Part shown: positions 17,442 through 25,898 of the stretch, piece by piece
Layout: each line of letters opens with the position of its first letter
Position numbering within the stretch: the stretch's first letter is position 1
Origin: Desulfovibrio sp. UCD-KL4C
Lineage (GTDB): Bacteria; Desulfobacterota; Desulfovibrionia; Desulfovibrionales; Desulfovibrionaceae
Length of the DNA: 64,000 bases
Reading direction: 5' to 3'
Assembly: GCF_006210265.1 (NCBI RefSeq)
Contig: NZ_VCNC01000006.1
Coordinates: 62,001-126,000 of the forward strand
Position numbers and translations under genes: made by a program
Notes under the pieces: generated by a model
Database searches by the model: none
What the model was told of the DNA's origin: nothing
What the model saw: only the letters and a program-made list of their open reading frames with translations

Positions 17442-18819
17442 TGCCTGCCTCCTTTATTATTTTACTTATCCGGTTGGAACGTCTTGGAACAAATGACCAT
17501 ACCGGACTCATTACTGAGGAATGAATTTCGCGGGCGAAGTTTAACATTCCCTCAAATCCTTCGAGAGCTTCTTTGCGTTCGTGGTTATGATCGCAAAAGC
17601 CGACACCCATTTTGAATGCGATAGGGCGTTCTTTTACGCCGCCGACAAAGACATCCACATCTTTTTCTTTAATAAAAGCTGAAAGTTCCAGCGGATTGGC
17701 ATCATCGACTAAAATTGTGCCGGGGTCGGCAATTTGAGCCAGTTCTGCATAATCTTCCTTGGTTCCAGTCTGTGAACCTACCATAACGACTTTCATTCCA
17801 AGGTGCCGAAATGCTTTGAGCAGTGAGAATGCTTTGAAAGATCCACCTACATACATAGCAACTTTTTTGCCTTCGAGGTCTTTGCGATAGCGGGCAATCT
17901 CCGGCATAAGTTTTGAAAGTTCGTCTTTAACAAGATCCTGAGTGCGTTGAACAATGTTCGGGTCGATATCCTTAAAGAAATCAGCCACCTGATAAAGAGA
18001 CTCTGCCATGTCCTCAATGCCTAGGTAGGAGACACGAATGAATGGTTTGCCATACTTTTCTTTTATCATTTTTGCTAAATCGAGAGTCGCACCCGAACAT
18101 TGAACTAGATTTAAAGCCGCACCATGACTGCGGCCGACATCTTTAACTCGTCCGTCACCGGTTATATTGGCAACGACTTCTACGCCCATGCGTCTAAAGT
18201 ATTCTCTGACAATCCAGATTTCTCCGGCGAGGTTGAAGTCTCCTAAAATATTAACAGAAATTGGAGATACATCGGAGACGTCTTCTGTTCCGACAAGTTT
18301 AAACATGGCTTTGCAAGCAGCTAGGTAACCTTCGCGTTTGCTGCCTTTGAATCCTTCAGACATAACAGGAAGAACAGGGATTCCTTTCTTCTCAGTCATT
18401 TTTCTGCATACAGCTTCAAGGTCATCACCGATTATTCCGACAATGCATGTGGAATAAACGAAAGCAGCTTTCGGGCTGTGTCTGTCTATGAGTTCGTCAA
18501 GGGCGGCCTCAAGCTTTTTTTCTCCACCGAAGATGACATCTACTTCCTGAAGGTCCGTTGAAAAGGACATTCTGTGCAGTTCCGGTCCGCTTGAAAGAGA
18601 GCCGCGAATATCCCATGTGTAAACAGCGCAACCGATGGGGCCGTGCACCAAATGCAATGCATCGGCAATGGGGTAAAGGACAACGCGGGAGCCACAGAAA
18701 ACACATGCCCGCTGGCTTACAGCTCCGGCAAGAGATTCGCGGTTACAGGCTATATCAATGTCGCCCTGTCCTGTTCTATGGATCTGATCCTTTCTTTCTT
18801 CTAATATGGCACTAGTCAT
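17434..18819 (-). CDS. nifE: NifE, FeMo-co scaffold alpha subunit
   Basis: 461 residues, NifD-like. Motifs: RACVFCGSRVVLYP, VHGPIGCAVYTWDIRGSLSSG (the RGS..SG stretch distinguishes NifE from NifD), VYSTCIVGIIGDD and CSGATLDLA. Partner of NifN in cofactor assembly. It starts ten bases after the GNAT gene, with a ribosome site inside the gap. Assignment as NifE rather than NifD follows from the operon order and the absence of the catalytic MoFe His ligand region seen in NifD. Confidence 0.95.
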   Translation of the reverse strand: MTSAILEERKDQIHRTGQGDIDIACNRESLAGAVSQRACVFCGSRVVLYPIADALHLVHGPIGCAVYTWDIRGSLSSGPELHRMSFSTDLQEVDVIFGGEKKLEAALDELIDRHSPKAAFVYSTCIVGIIGDDLEAVCRKMTEKKGIPVLPVMSEGFKGSKREGYLAACKAMFKLVGTEDVSDVSPISVNILGDFNLAGEIWIVREYFRRMGVEVVANITGDGRVKDVGRSHGAALNLVQCSGATLDLAKMIKEKYGKPFIRVSYLGIEDMAESLYQVADFFKDIDPNIVQRTQDLVKDELSKLMPEIARYRKDLEGKKVAMYVGGSFKAFSLLKAFRHLGMKVVMVGSQTGTKEDYAELAQIADPGTILVDDANPLELSAFIKEKDVDVFVGGVKERPIAFKMGVGFCDHNHERKEALEGFEGMLNFAREIHSSVMSPVWSFVPRRSNRISKIIKEAGNE

Positions 18820-18829
18820 GGCTTCACCT

Positions 18830-19285
18830 TTATGAATGACGCTTTCTCAGACAAATGAGCCGGGTAGGTTCCCACCCGAGATTTTTATAGAAGTTAAGTG
18901 CCGGTACATTTTCGCTATCTGCAAGCAGTTGCAAACGTGATGCGTTGTTGTCTTTCGCATATGTTCCGATACTGTCCATTAGCATTCTACCTATGCCACG
19001 CCCTTGCCAGTCTTTGTGTACAACTACATCTTCCACCAGTACTGAGAGTCCGCCTTCAGCGGTGGAAACCATAAATTGTCCAGAACACATGCCGACCACA
19101 CTATTTCCAGCTTTAGCGACCAGAATACATCCCCGACTGGTTTCAAGCAGCATTGTAAGTCCGCGCAGTTGTCTTTCTCTATCTGCACTAAAGTCTGCTT
19201 CAATGGAAAAGAGCTTTTCCAGCAGGTCAGCAAGACTGTTTAGATCTTCGCGAACTGCGGTTCGTATTTTAATTGTGCGTGGCAT
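18830..19285 (-). CDS. GNAT family N-acetyltransferase inside the nif operon
   Basis: 151 residues. The acetyl-CoA binding motif A is in VVHKDWQGRGIGRMLMDSI (Q/R-x-x-G-x-G/A pattern), preceded by the beta strand LSVLVEDVVV; motif B is VPALNFYKNLGW. Family function is acetyl transfer to an amine; the target is unknown. It sits 14 bases after the ferredoxin gene and ten before nifE, so it is co-transcribed with the nitrogenase genes. That position suggests a role in nitrogenase or nitrogen metabolism, for example acetylation of a Nif protein, which is inference. Confidence 0.85.
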   Translation of the reverse strand: MPRTIKIRTAVREDLNSLADLLEKLFSIEADFSADRERQLRGLTMLLETSRGCILVAKAGNSVVGMCSGQFMVSTAEGGLSVLVEDVVVHKDWQGRGIGRMLMDSIGTYAKDNNASRLQLLADSENVPALNFYKNLGWEPTRLICLRKRHS

Positions 19286-19299
19286 GAGTCTTCTCTGGA

Positions 19300-19602
19300 T
19301 TAACTAAGTAAATATTTTTCGCAGGGTTCGCCGTCTTCAAGGCTATCGAGTATTTCATCAATTACGCCTTCAGATTCTACACCCTTGAACCACCAGTTTT
19401 CAGGCTGAACAACAAGTATCGGGCCTGATTCACACTGCTTAAGGCAGGTTGTAGCTACGACGAGTGCATCGAGACCGCGATCAAGAAGTTCTTCTTCGAT
19501 ATATTGCAGAAAACCTTCAGTCGATTTGTGACAGATTCCTTTGGGGCTTCCTGTGGTGCGAAAACTTTGACAACATACTATCATTCTTTCCGGTGTAGCC
19601 AT
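19300..19602 (-). CDS. Thioredoxin-like [2Fe-2S] ferredoxin (Shethna type)
   Basis: 100 residues. The cysteine pattern VCCQSF..TGSPKGIC, then TTCLKQCESGPILVV, is that of the thioredoxin-fold [2Fe-2S] ferredoxins (Aquifex Fd4, Azotobacter Shethna protein II). In Azotobacter the Shethna protein II shields nitrogenase from oxygen; elsewhere relatives carry electrons. Either role is possible here. The gene lies between the NifB-like gene and the GNAT gene in the nif operon, which supports a nitrogenase-linked function. Confidence 0.85.
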   Translation of the reverse strand: MATPERMIVCCQSFRTTGSPKGICHKSTEGFLQYIEEELLDRGLDALVVATTCLKQCESGPILVVQPENWWFKGVESEGVIDEILDSLEDGEPCEKYLLS

Positions 19603-19644
19603 TTTAAACTCCTTTTGGTGTTGATTACCGATTCTTGATATCGA

Positions 19645-20790
19645 TTATTTTTTGCACTTTTTTTTCTTGCCACCACCGTAGAGTGAATCAACGGTGCCTT
19701 CGATTTCGCCGTCTGTAACTGCGACATACAAGCCGTGTTGGCTCAAAATTTTCTTTGGACTGTCTCCGGCACTGGCAGCTAAGAGGATAAAACAGTCACT
19801 GAGAGTTCCAGCCAGTTCTTCCCATCTTGCTGTGCCTCCACCAGCTTTCGGAGCGGTGCGAGTTTCAAGCAAGCAGGCCAAGCCGTCATCACGTGGTCCG
19901 TAGATTAAAATCTTTTCTGCGTGTCCAAGGTGCATATTCACTTCCATACCGTTGGAACTTACTGCTGCAACATTAGGTCTTGGTTTTGTCGGTTTCGGAA
20001 GAAGTGAACTTGGTTCATTTTTTAATATTGCACCGCATTCTTCCCATTCCGGCATAAGATCAATGTGTTTTGATGCAAGGTCACGGGCTGCTGCCATTGT
20101 GATGCTGTCGGTCTTTTTAAGCAGAATTTCTTGTTCTTCATCTCTAGGAATGAAAGGAACAACAGCCATTATGTCTGCGCCGAGAGCTTTCATTGTTTCG
20201 GCAATTTCACCGACATGGTCTGCATTGGGCGGATATACTGTCGTGTTGATCTTAACAGTAATACCTGCGGCTTTAAGTGCTTTTACTGCTCCGGCCTGTT
20301 CGCTTAGCAGCAGGGAAGAAGCTTCTTCCAGCGGGATATTTTTCTTGGAAGGTCTGATCCAAGCGTAAAGTTCTTCAATCATAGATCTAGAAATAGCATC
20401 CACTAGAAGAGTAACGTGTGATACACCAAGTTTTGCAAGAGTCTCAGCGTGTTCTGCTCCTCCGATACCAAGAGTGGTTACGCAAAGAGAAATATTTGGA
20501 TACTTAGCTTTGACAAGTTCCAAGGTACGAAAAGTCAGGTCCGGTATAACTAATGGATCACCGGGGCCGGTAATGCCGACAACTTCAATTTTGCGTCCTT
20601 CGGAGATAAGTTCATCCAGCCATGCTAAAGCCGCTTCAGGTTGAATAGAATCCTGAATTTTCTGCATGGAACTGTATTTGATGCGTGAATTTGCCCGTGG
20701 AGCTACAGGCAGATGAATTCGGTCTACTGTCTTGCGGGCAGCTGATCCGAAGCAGGGGTGCGATGAATATGTTGAACTTGACTTTGTCAT
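19645..20790 (-). CDS. NifB/NifX-like protein lacking the radical-SAM cysteines
   Basis: 381 residues, aligning with NifB by eye over its whole length: HPCF (11-14), RIHLPVAP (24-31), GITGPGDPLVIP, SHVTLLVDAIS, KINTTVYP, and a C-terminal NifX-like domain (VAAVSSNGMEVNMHLGHAEKI). The CxxxCxxC motif of NifB (C29, C33, C36) is replaced here by A33, I37 and S40, so it cannot bind the radical-SAM [4Fe-4S] cluster in the usual way. The frame is intact and in the middle of the nif operon, so it is not a decaying copy. It may carry or insert a cofactor precursor, or partner with NifB; this is inference. It ends in a Lys-rich tail. The frame stays open upstream of ATG 20790 without another usual start. 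Confidence 0.85.
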   Translation of the reverse strand: MTKSSSTYSSHPCFGSAARKTVDRIHLPVAPRANSRIKYSSMQKIQDSIQPEAALAWLDELISEGRKIEVVGITGPGDPLVIPDLTFRTLELVKAKYPNISLCVTTLGIGGAEHAETLAKLGVSHVTLLVDAISRSMIEELYAWIRPSKKNIPLEEASSLLLSEQAGAVKALKAAGITVKINTTVYPPNADHVGEIAETMKALGADIMAVVPFIPRDEEQEILLKKTDSITMAAARDLASKHIDLMPEWEECGAILKNEPSSLLPKPTKPRPNVAAVSSNGMEVNMHLGHAEKILIYGPRDDGLACLLETRTAPKAGGGTARWEELAGTLSDCFILLAASAGDSPKKILSQHGLYVAVTDGEIEGTVDSLYGGGKKKKCKK

Positions 20791-20853
20791 GGCTGTTTCC
20801 AGTTCCTGCTTTAGAAGTTCTTTTGCGATGGAGCTTAATAATTTTTTTAGCGG

Positions 20854-20889
20854 GTCTGAGGAAACTTTTTTTAAAAAGTCTCCCCAGAC
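20854..20889. repeat. Near-perfect 36-base hairpin between nifK and the NifB-like gene
   Basis: GTCTGAGGAAACTTTTT and AAAAAGTCTCCCCAGAC face each other around TT: a 17-base inverted repeat with two non-Watson-Crick positions. In the operon RNA this would be a strong stem just after nifK. It could protect the 3' end of a nifHDK message or attenuate transcription into the cofactor genes; neither is shown by the sequence. Confidence 0.75.
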
Positions 20890-20908
20890 ACCGGGAGTCT
20901 TGTTTTCT

Positions 20909-22282
20909 TTAAAGGACTAATTCGAAGCTTTCTTCAGGTTCGTCACGATCTTTACGATCCAGAAGCAGGCCAAGAATTTTTTCAAGAAGGCGAAGTCCGC
21001 CTTTGTAACCGACGGTCGGGAAGTACTGATGTCCCTGACGGTCGAGGATTGGGAATCCCCAGCGAAGGAATGGAATGTCTTCGTCACGGGCAATATACTT
21101 TCCGTATGAATTACCGATGAGTAGATCGACAGGCTCATTTTTGATCCACTGGTGGAGTTGGAACATGTCGCTTTTAGCTTTAACGTTAACTTCACACGGC
21201 ATGTCTGCTGTGATTTCTTTGATGCGTCTTTCAAACTCTTTACCGGGTGTTCCTGTGATGACATGCACTGGTTGCATATCAAGGGCACGAAGAAATTCAC
21301 ACATTGAGATGAGCTGATCAGGGTCACCGTAGATAGCTACTTTTTTGCCGTAGAAGTACTGGTGCATGTCAGATATCATATCGACGAGCTGACCGCGTTC
21401 AACGTCAATTGCTTCAGGAACAGTTACACCTGCGACTGTGCGGAGAACGTCAATGAAACGGTCTGTTGCGTTAAGTCCGAAAGGCATATCCAGAATTGTG
21501 CAAGGAACTTTGCATTTGGAATCAAGCCAGCGTGCAGCATCAGCAGAACACCATTCGCCTAAAGCAAGTGTTCCAATGGCTCCGCCTGTGTCCTTCAGTT
21601 CTTTCATAGTTACTCCGCCGTCGGGGAACATTTTATATTCTCCGGTCAGAGGAGCATTCAGAACTCCGGAAGTGTCAGGGAAGAGGGTTATATCTACGCC
21701 GACTACAGAGGCAAGGCGTTTGATTTCTTCCATGTCAGAAGGCTCAACCCATCCTGGAATGACGTTTACTTTACCGTTCTTTTTTGTTCCCGGGGTTGCA
21801 AGCTGGGCCATTGCTTTGACCATGTTGCTGAATCCGGTAACATGGGAACCGACGTAACTTGGAGTAGGTGCTCCGATGACAAATTTTCCTTCGGGTATTT
21901 TGCCTTCTTTTTCTGCTTTATGAGCTATCTGCTTTAGGTCATCACCAATAGTTTCAGACAAGCAGGTTGTGTGCACTGCAATTACTTCAGGTTCGTAAAC
22001 GGTGAAGATATTATCAATTGCCTGAAGTAGGTTTGCCTGTCCGCCGAATACGGATGCTCCTTCTGTGAAGGAGCTTGTTGCGGCAGAGATTGGTTCTTTA
22101 TAGTGTCTTGTTAAAGTAGATCTATGGTAAGCGCAGCAACCCTGTGAACCGTGACTGTGAGGCAGACATCCGTGGATGCCGAGGGCCGCATACATGGCAC
22201 CGATAGGCTGACATGTTTTAGCTGGATTGATCATCAGGGACTTACGTTCAGTAATTTCTGTGGGGGTGTGTCTGAGTAACAT
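20909..22282 (-). CDS. nifK: Nitrogenase molybdenum-iron protein beta chain
   Basis: 457 residues, the beta subunit of the MoFe protein. P-cluster cysteines are visible in TCQPIGAMYAALGIHGCLPHS and HGSQGCCAYHRS, and in HTTCLSETIGDD. It lacks the long N-terminal extension of Azotobacter NifK and matches the shorter group II (Clostridium/Desulfovibrio) form. The gene starts 18 bases after nifD. A strong hairpin follows its stop codon. Confidence 0.96.
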   Translation of the reverse strand: MLLRHTPTEITERKSLMINPAKTCQPIGAMYAALGIHGCLPHSHGSQGCCAYHRSTLTRHYKEPISAATSSFTEGASVFGGQANLLQAIDNIFTVYEPEVIAVHTTCLSETIGDDLKQIAHKAEKEGKIPEGKFVIGAPTPSYVGSHVTGFSNMVKAMAQLATPGTKKNGKVNVIPGWVEPSDMEEIKRLASVVGVDITLFPDTSGVLNAPLTGEYKMFPDGGVTMKELKDTGGAIGTLALGEWCSADAARWLDSKCKVPCTILDMPFGLNATDRFIDVLRTVAGVTVPEAIDVERGQLVDMISDMHQYFYGKKVAIYGDPDQLISMCEFLRALDMQPVHVITGTPGKEFERRIKEITADMPCEVNVKAKSDMFQLHQWIKNEPVDLLIGNSYGKYIARDEDIPFLRWGFPILDRQGHQYFPTVGYKGGLRLLEKILGLLLDRKDRDEPEESFELVL

Positions 22283-22300
22283 ATTAATTCTCTCTTCTGG

Positions 22301-23938
22301 TTATTCCCACACGAACGTAGCGGTGAGTTCGGGGTTCTTCTGCCAAGGAGCTTTCATGTAGCCCCAGACCTTGCTTCCAACGAGGCGGTCGATTTCTTTG
22401 TAGAAGTTAACCGCACCTTTGAATCCTGCATAAGGTCCGCCGGAGTCATAGCTATGCAACTGCTTCATAGGCACGCCCAGTTTCTGAATTGAGAATTTCT
22501 CTTTAATACCGGCGCAGAAAACATCAGGTTTAAGTATTTCAACAAGTTTTTCGGCCTCGTACTGGTTAAGGTCATCAACAATGATGGAACCATTATCCAT
22601 GTCTTTATTTAGACCTTCGTAGTGCTTGAATTTTAGCCCAGCGGCTTCAAGAGCATTAATTTCGTCAGGAGTTTTACGTGCTTTGAAGTATTTCTCATCT
22701 GCTTCTACTGTGAGCTCTTCAATGTTACGTGAATCGGAGTCAACTTTTAAGCTAGGAATGACATGACGGCCTTCATAGTCATCACGATGAGCAAATTCGT
22801 AACCGGCAGAGATTGTTTTCATACCCATTTCAGCGAATAGATCCTGATAGGAATGAGCACGCGAACCACCGACGAAGATCATTGCAGTCTTGCCATTAGT
22901 ACGGGGTAGTACGTCATTTGCTACGACTTCGACTTCAGGCATCTCTTCTGCAATTACATCATTAATTCTTTTGATGAGTTTAGGATCTCCGAAGTATTCA
23001 CCTATTTTACGCAGAGACTTAGCAGTACTTCTTGCTCCGATGAAGTTAACTTTGATCCATGGAATGCCGTATTTTGTTTCCAGCATATCCGCTACGTAGT
23101 TAATTGATCTGTGACACATGACGCAGCTTAAGTCGGCATGTTGAGCAGAGGCGAACTGGTCATATGATGAGTTCCCTGAGAAAGTTGAGATGTTTGTGAT
23201 GCCGCATTTTTTGAAAATTCGGTCAATCTCAAAACCATCACCGCCGATGTTATATTCACCGAGAAGGTTAATTTTATATTCGCCTTCTGGGGAGGTCTTA
23301 TTTTCACCGACAAGGTGAGTGAAGACCTGGTTGTTTGCGATATGGTGACCTGCTGACTGAGAAACACCTTTGTATCCTTCGCAGGAGAAAGCAAAAATGT
23401 TACAGTCTTCGTACTGTGCAGAAAGTTTTCTTGCTACAGCGTGAATGTCATCACCAATCAAACCAACCGGACATGTTGCGAAAATACAGATCCCTTTAGG
23501 ATGGAACAGCTCATAGGCTTCAATTACAGCCGCTTCGAGCTTTTTTTCACCGCCGAAGATAATATCCTGATCCTGCATATCTGTTGTAAAACAGTATGGG
23601 ATGTAATTTTCGCCGTCTTTTCCTGCATCAGTCTGGTTACGTCTGGTAAGCCATGCGTAGAAACTACAACCTACAGGGCCGTGGACTATATTTACGATGT
23701 CACGGGTTGGTCCCATGATAACGCCCTTACAACCTGCGTAAGTACAGCCGCGCATTGTGATGATGCCTGGTATGGTACGAACGTTTGCTACTATTTCAGG
23801 GGAGGTGTCAGCACCAACCGCTTCATTAATCATTATCTGTTTGGCGCGTTTGCGGGCTACTTTAGGAGGATACTTCTTGAGAAGCTCATCCTTAATATCA
23901 GTGGGGCTCCACTGCACCATTTTTGTCGTTTTTGTCAT
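22301..23938 (-). CDS. nifD: Nitrogenase molybdenum-iron protein alpha chain
   Basis: 545 residues. The FeMo-co ligands are recognisable: the Cys in SCVMCHRSINYVADML and the His in MKQLHSYDSGGPYAGF. P-cluster Cys occur in TMRGCTYAGCKGV, VHGPVGCSFYAW and IFATCPVGLIGDD. The chain is longer than the Azotobacter type, with extra sequence in the region around DKNGSIIVDD and LTVEADEKYFKARKTPDEIN, as in group II nitrogenases. No vnfG/anfG-like delta subunit gene is present, which argues for the molybdenum enzyme. Confidence 0.97.
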   Translation of the reverse strand: MTKTTKMVQWSPTDIKDELLKKYPPKVARKRAKQIMINEAVGADTSPEIVANVRTIPGIITMRGCTYAGCKGVIMGPTRDIVNIVHGPVGCSFYAWLTRRNQTDAGKDGENYIPYCFTTDMQDQDIIFGGEKKLEAAVIEAYELFHPKGICIFATCPVGLIGDDIHAVARKLSAQYEDCNIFAFSCEGYKGVSQSAGHHIANNQVFTHLVGENKTSPEGEYKINLLGEYNIGGDGFEIDRIFKKCGITNISTFSGNSSYDQFASAQHADLSCVMCHRSINYVADMLETKYGIPWIKVNFIGARSTAKSLRKIGEYFGDPKLIKRINDVIAEEMPEVEVVANDVLPRTNGKTAMIFVGGSRAHSYQDLFAEMGMKTISAGYEFAHRDDYEGRHVIPSLKVDSDSRNIEELTVEADEKYFKARKTPDEINALEAAGLKFKHYEGLNKDMDNGSIIVDDLNQYEAEKLVEILKPDVFCAGIKEKFSIQKLGVPMKQLHSYDSGGPYAGFKGAVNFYKEIDRLVGSKVWGYMKAPWQKNPELTATFVWE

Positions 23939-23956
23939 CTTGCAATCTCCTTGGAA

Positions 23957-24331
23957 CTAAACGATAGCTTTTTTGCCTTTTTCAGCGGTTCTGACGCGTA
24001 CTGCATCTCCGAGAGGAGTTACAAAGATTTTGCCGTCACCGGGTTTTCCGGTCTGGTTAGCTTTGATGATGGCTTCAACAATGTCTTCAACCTGTTCATC
24101 AGGAACAACAACGGTTAATACGCGTTTAGGGTAAAGCTTTCCTTTTTCACCGAGAACAGCTGCGGCTTCTTCGTATCCGCTTTCTGCTCCTTCAAGGACC
24201 GCAGTGTTAACGAATCCTTTTCCTCGGCCTTGAGCCTCGTGAGCGAAGTAGGCATCTACTCCTGCTTCATCGAGTGCTACCTTGGTGCGGTTCATCATGT
24301 TCATCCGCACAACTGCGATGATTTCCTGCAT
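23957..24331 (-). CDS. nifI2: NifI2, PII-like nitrogenase regulator
   Basis: 124 residues, PII fold: MQEIIAVVRMNMMNRTKVALDEAG, the T-loop region GRGKGFVNTAVLEGAESGY with an insertion relative to GlnB, and the C-terminal GKPGDGKIFVTPLGDAVRVRT. With NifI1 it binds dinitrogenase and blocks activity when 2-oxoglutarate is low, a switch-off known from methanogens with the same gene order. The start overlaps the nifI1 stop by one base (TAATG). Confidence 0.95.
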   Translation of the reverse strand: MQEIIAVVRMNMMNRTKVALDEAGVDAYFAHEAQGRGKGFVNTAVLEGAESGYEEAAAVLGEKGKLYPKRVLTVVVPDEQVEDIVEAIIKANQTGKPGDGKIFVTPLGDAVRVRTAEKGKKAIV

Positions 24332-24678
24332 TATGCCTCTCCCTCTACAGCGCCTTCCTTTACGCCTGAGCTGATGGTGAAGACATCGCCAACTTCTGAA
24401 ACAAAAATCTTACCGTCTCCGAATGCTCCCTTGGTTCCTGATCTTGCTGCGTCCATGATGGTACTGATGACGAAATCTTTATCTTCAGCCTTAACAACGC
24501 TCATGAGCATGGTTTTAGGAATTTCGTCGTAGGTAACTTCGCCAATTTTGATACCGCGTTGTTTACCGCGACCTGCTACTGAATATTTTGTTACAGCCGG
24601 AAATCCGTTGTCCATGAGTGCTGCCAGAACTTCGTCTGCTTTTTCCGGTCTAACAATTGCTCTTACCATGATCATCAT
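24331..24678 (-). CDS. nifI1: NifI1, PII-like nitrogenase regulator
   Basis: 115 residues, PII fold: MVRAIVRPEKADEVLAALMDNG, GRGKQRGIKIGEVTYDEIPKT in the T-loop region, and GDGKIFVSEVGDVFTISSG at the end. Located directly after nifH, the standard nifI1 position. Together with NifI2 it senses 2-oxoglutarate and adenylates and inhibits nitrogenase after ammonium addition. No draT/draG pair is in the window, so this is the visible post-translational control. Confidence 0.95.
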   Translation of the reverse strand: MMIMVRAIVRPEKADEVLAALMDNGFPAVTKYSVAGRGKQRGIKIGEVTYDEIPKTMLMSVVKAEDKDFVISTIMDAARSGTKGAFGDGKIFVSEVGDVFTISSGVKEGAVEGEA

Positions 24679-24731
24679 TTGGTTCTCCTATGGTGCGATT
24701 TGAATATAAGGTTTTTCAAAAGGGGTAAGTG

Positions 24732-25595
<864 letters not shown>

Positions 25596-25628
25596 TTAAA
25601 ATTTAACGTTGATGCTGACTCTCATAAG

Positions 25629-25644
25629 GCAATTGGCGTGCCAA
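25629..25644 (-). promoter_or_regulatory. sigma54 promoter of the nifH operon
   Basis: Read on the minus strand the sequence is TTGGCACGCCAATTGC, a full match to the -24/-12 consensus with GG-N10-GC spacing. Predicted transcription start near 25617, leaving a leader of about 45 bases before the nifH ATG. Confidence 0.9.
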
Positions 25645-25703
25645 GCTGTTCTTTTAAGTGTAACTTGTTGATATAAAATGTTAAATTGAGTTTGAAAACG
25701 TCT

Positions 25704-25782
25704 GTAAAGAATCTACATAAAGCGTGGGTAACTACATAAACAACCTACGTAAGTGTAGTTATCTACAAAAATGTATGTAGAT
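25704..25782. promoter_or_regulatory. CTACA/TGTAG repeat cluster, candidate shared nif enhancer
   Basis: Half-sites CTACA occur at 25713, 25732 and 25763, CTACG at 25745, and TGTAG at 25754 and 25776. They form TGTAG-N4-CTACA (25754-25767) and ATCTACA-N8-TGTAGAT (25761-25782). The cluster is midway between the divergent sigma54 promoters of nifH and nifV, about 65-140 bases from each -24 element, the usual enhancer distance. I checked every TGT in this gap for the canonical NifA site TGT-N10-ACA and found none. Confidence 0.6.
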
Positions 25783-25844
25783 TGTTGAGGGATGAGTTTT
25801 TAGAATAAGTGCATTATTACAGTATAATATAAGATATGCTCCTA

Positions 25845-25862
25845 TTGGCATTGATTGTGCTT
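25845..25862 (+). promoter_or_regulatory. sigma54 promoter of nifV
   Basis: TTGGCATTGATTGTGCTT has GG at 25847-25848 and GC at 25859-25860 with ten bases between. The -24 half is one base off consensus and the -12 half is TGTGC rather than TTTGC. Predicted start near 25872, 27 bases before the nifV ATG. Confidence 0.65.
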
Positions 25863-25898
25863 TGTAATGGTTATCTACTAACTATAAGGAGCCATGAT

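Noticed and set aside
22301-23938. Vanadium or iron-only nitrogenase instead of the molybdenum enzyme
   Set aside because: There is no delta-subunit gene between the alpha and beta genes, and the nifI1-nifI2 insertion with nifE, nifN, nifB and nifV fits the group II Mo type.
25647-25790. Canonical NifA binding sites (TGT-N10-ACA) between nifH and nifV
   Set aside because: Each TGT in the gap was checked; the nearest are TGT-N9-ACA (25703-25717) and TGT-N8-ACA (25754-25767), so none fits.
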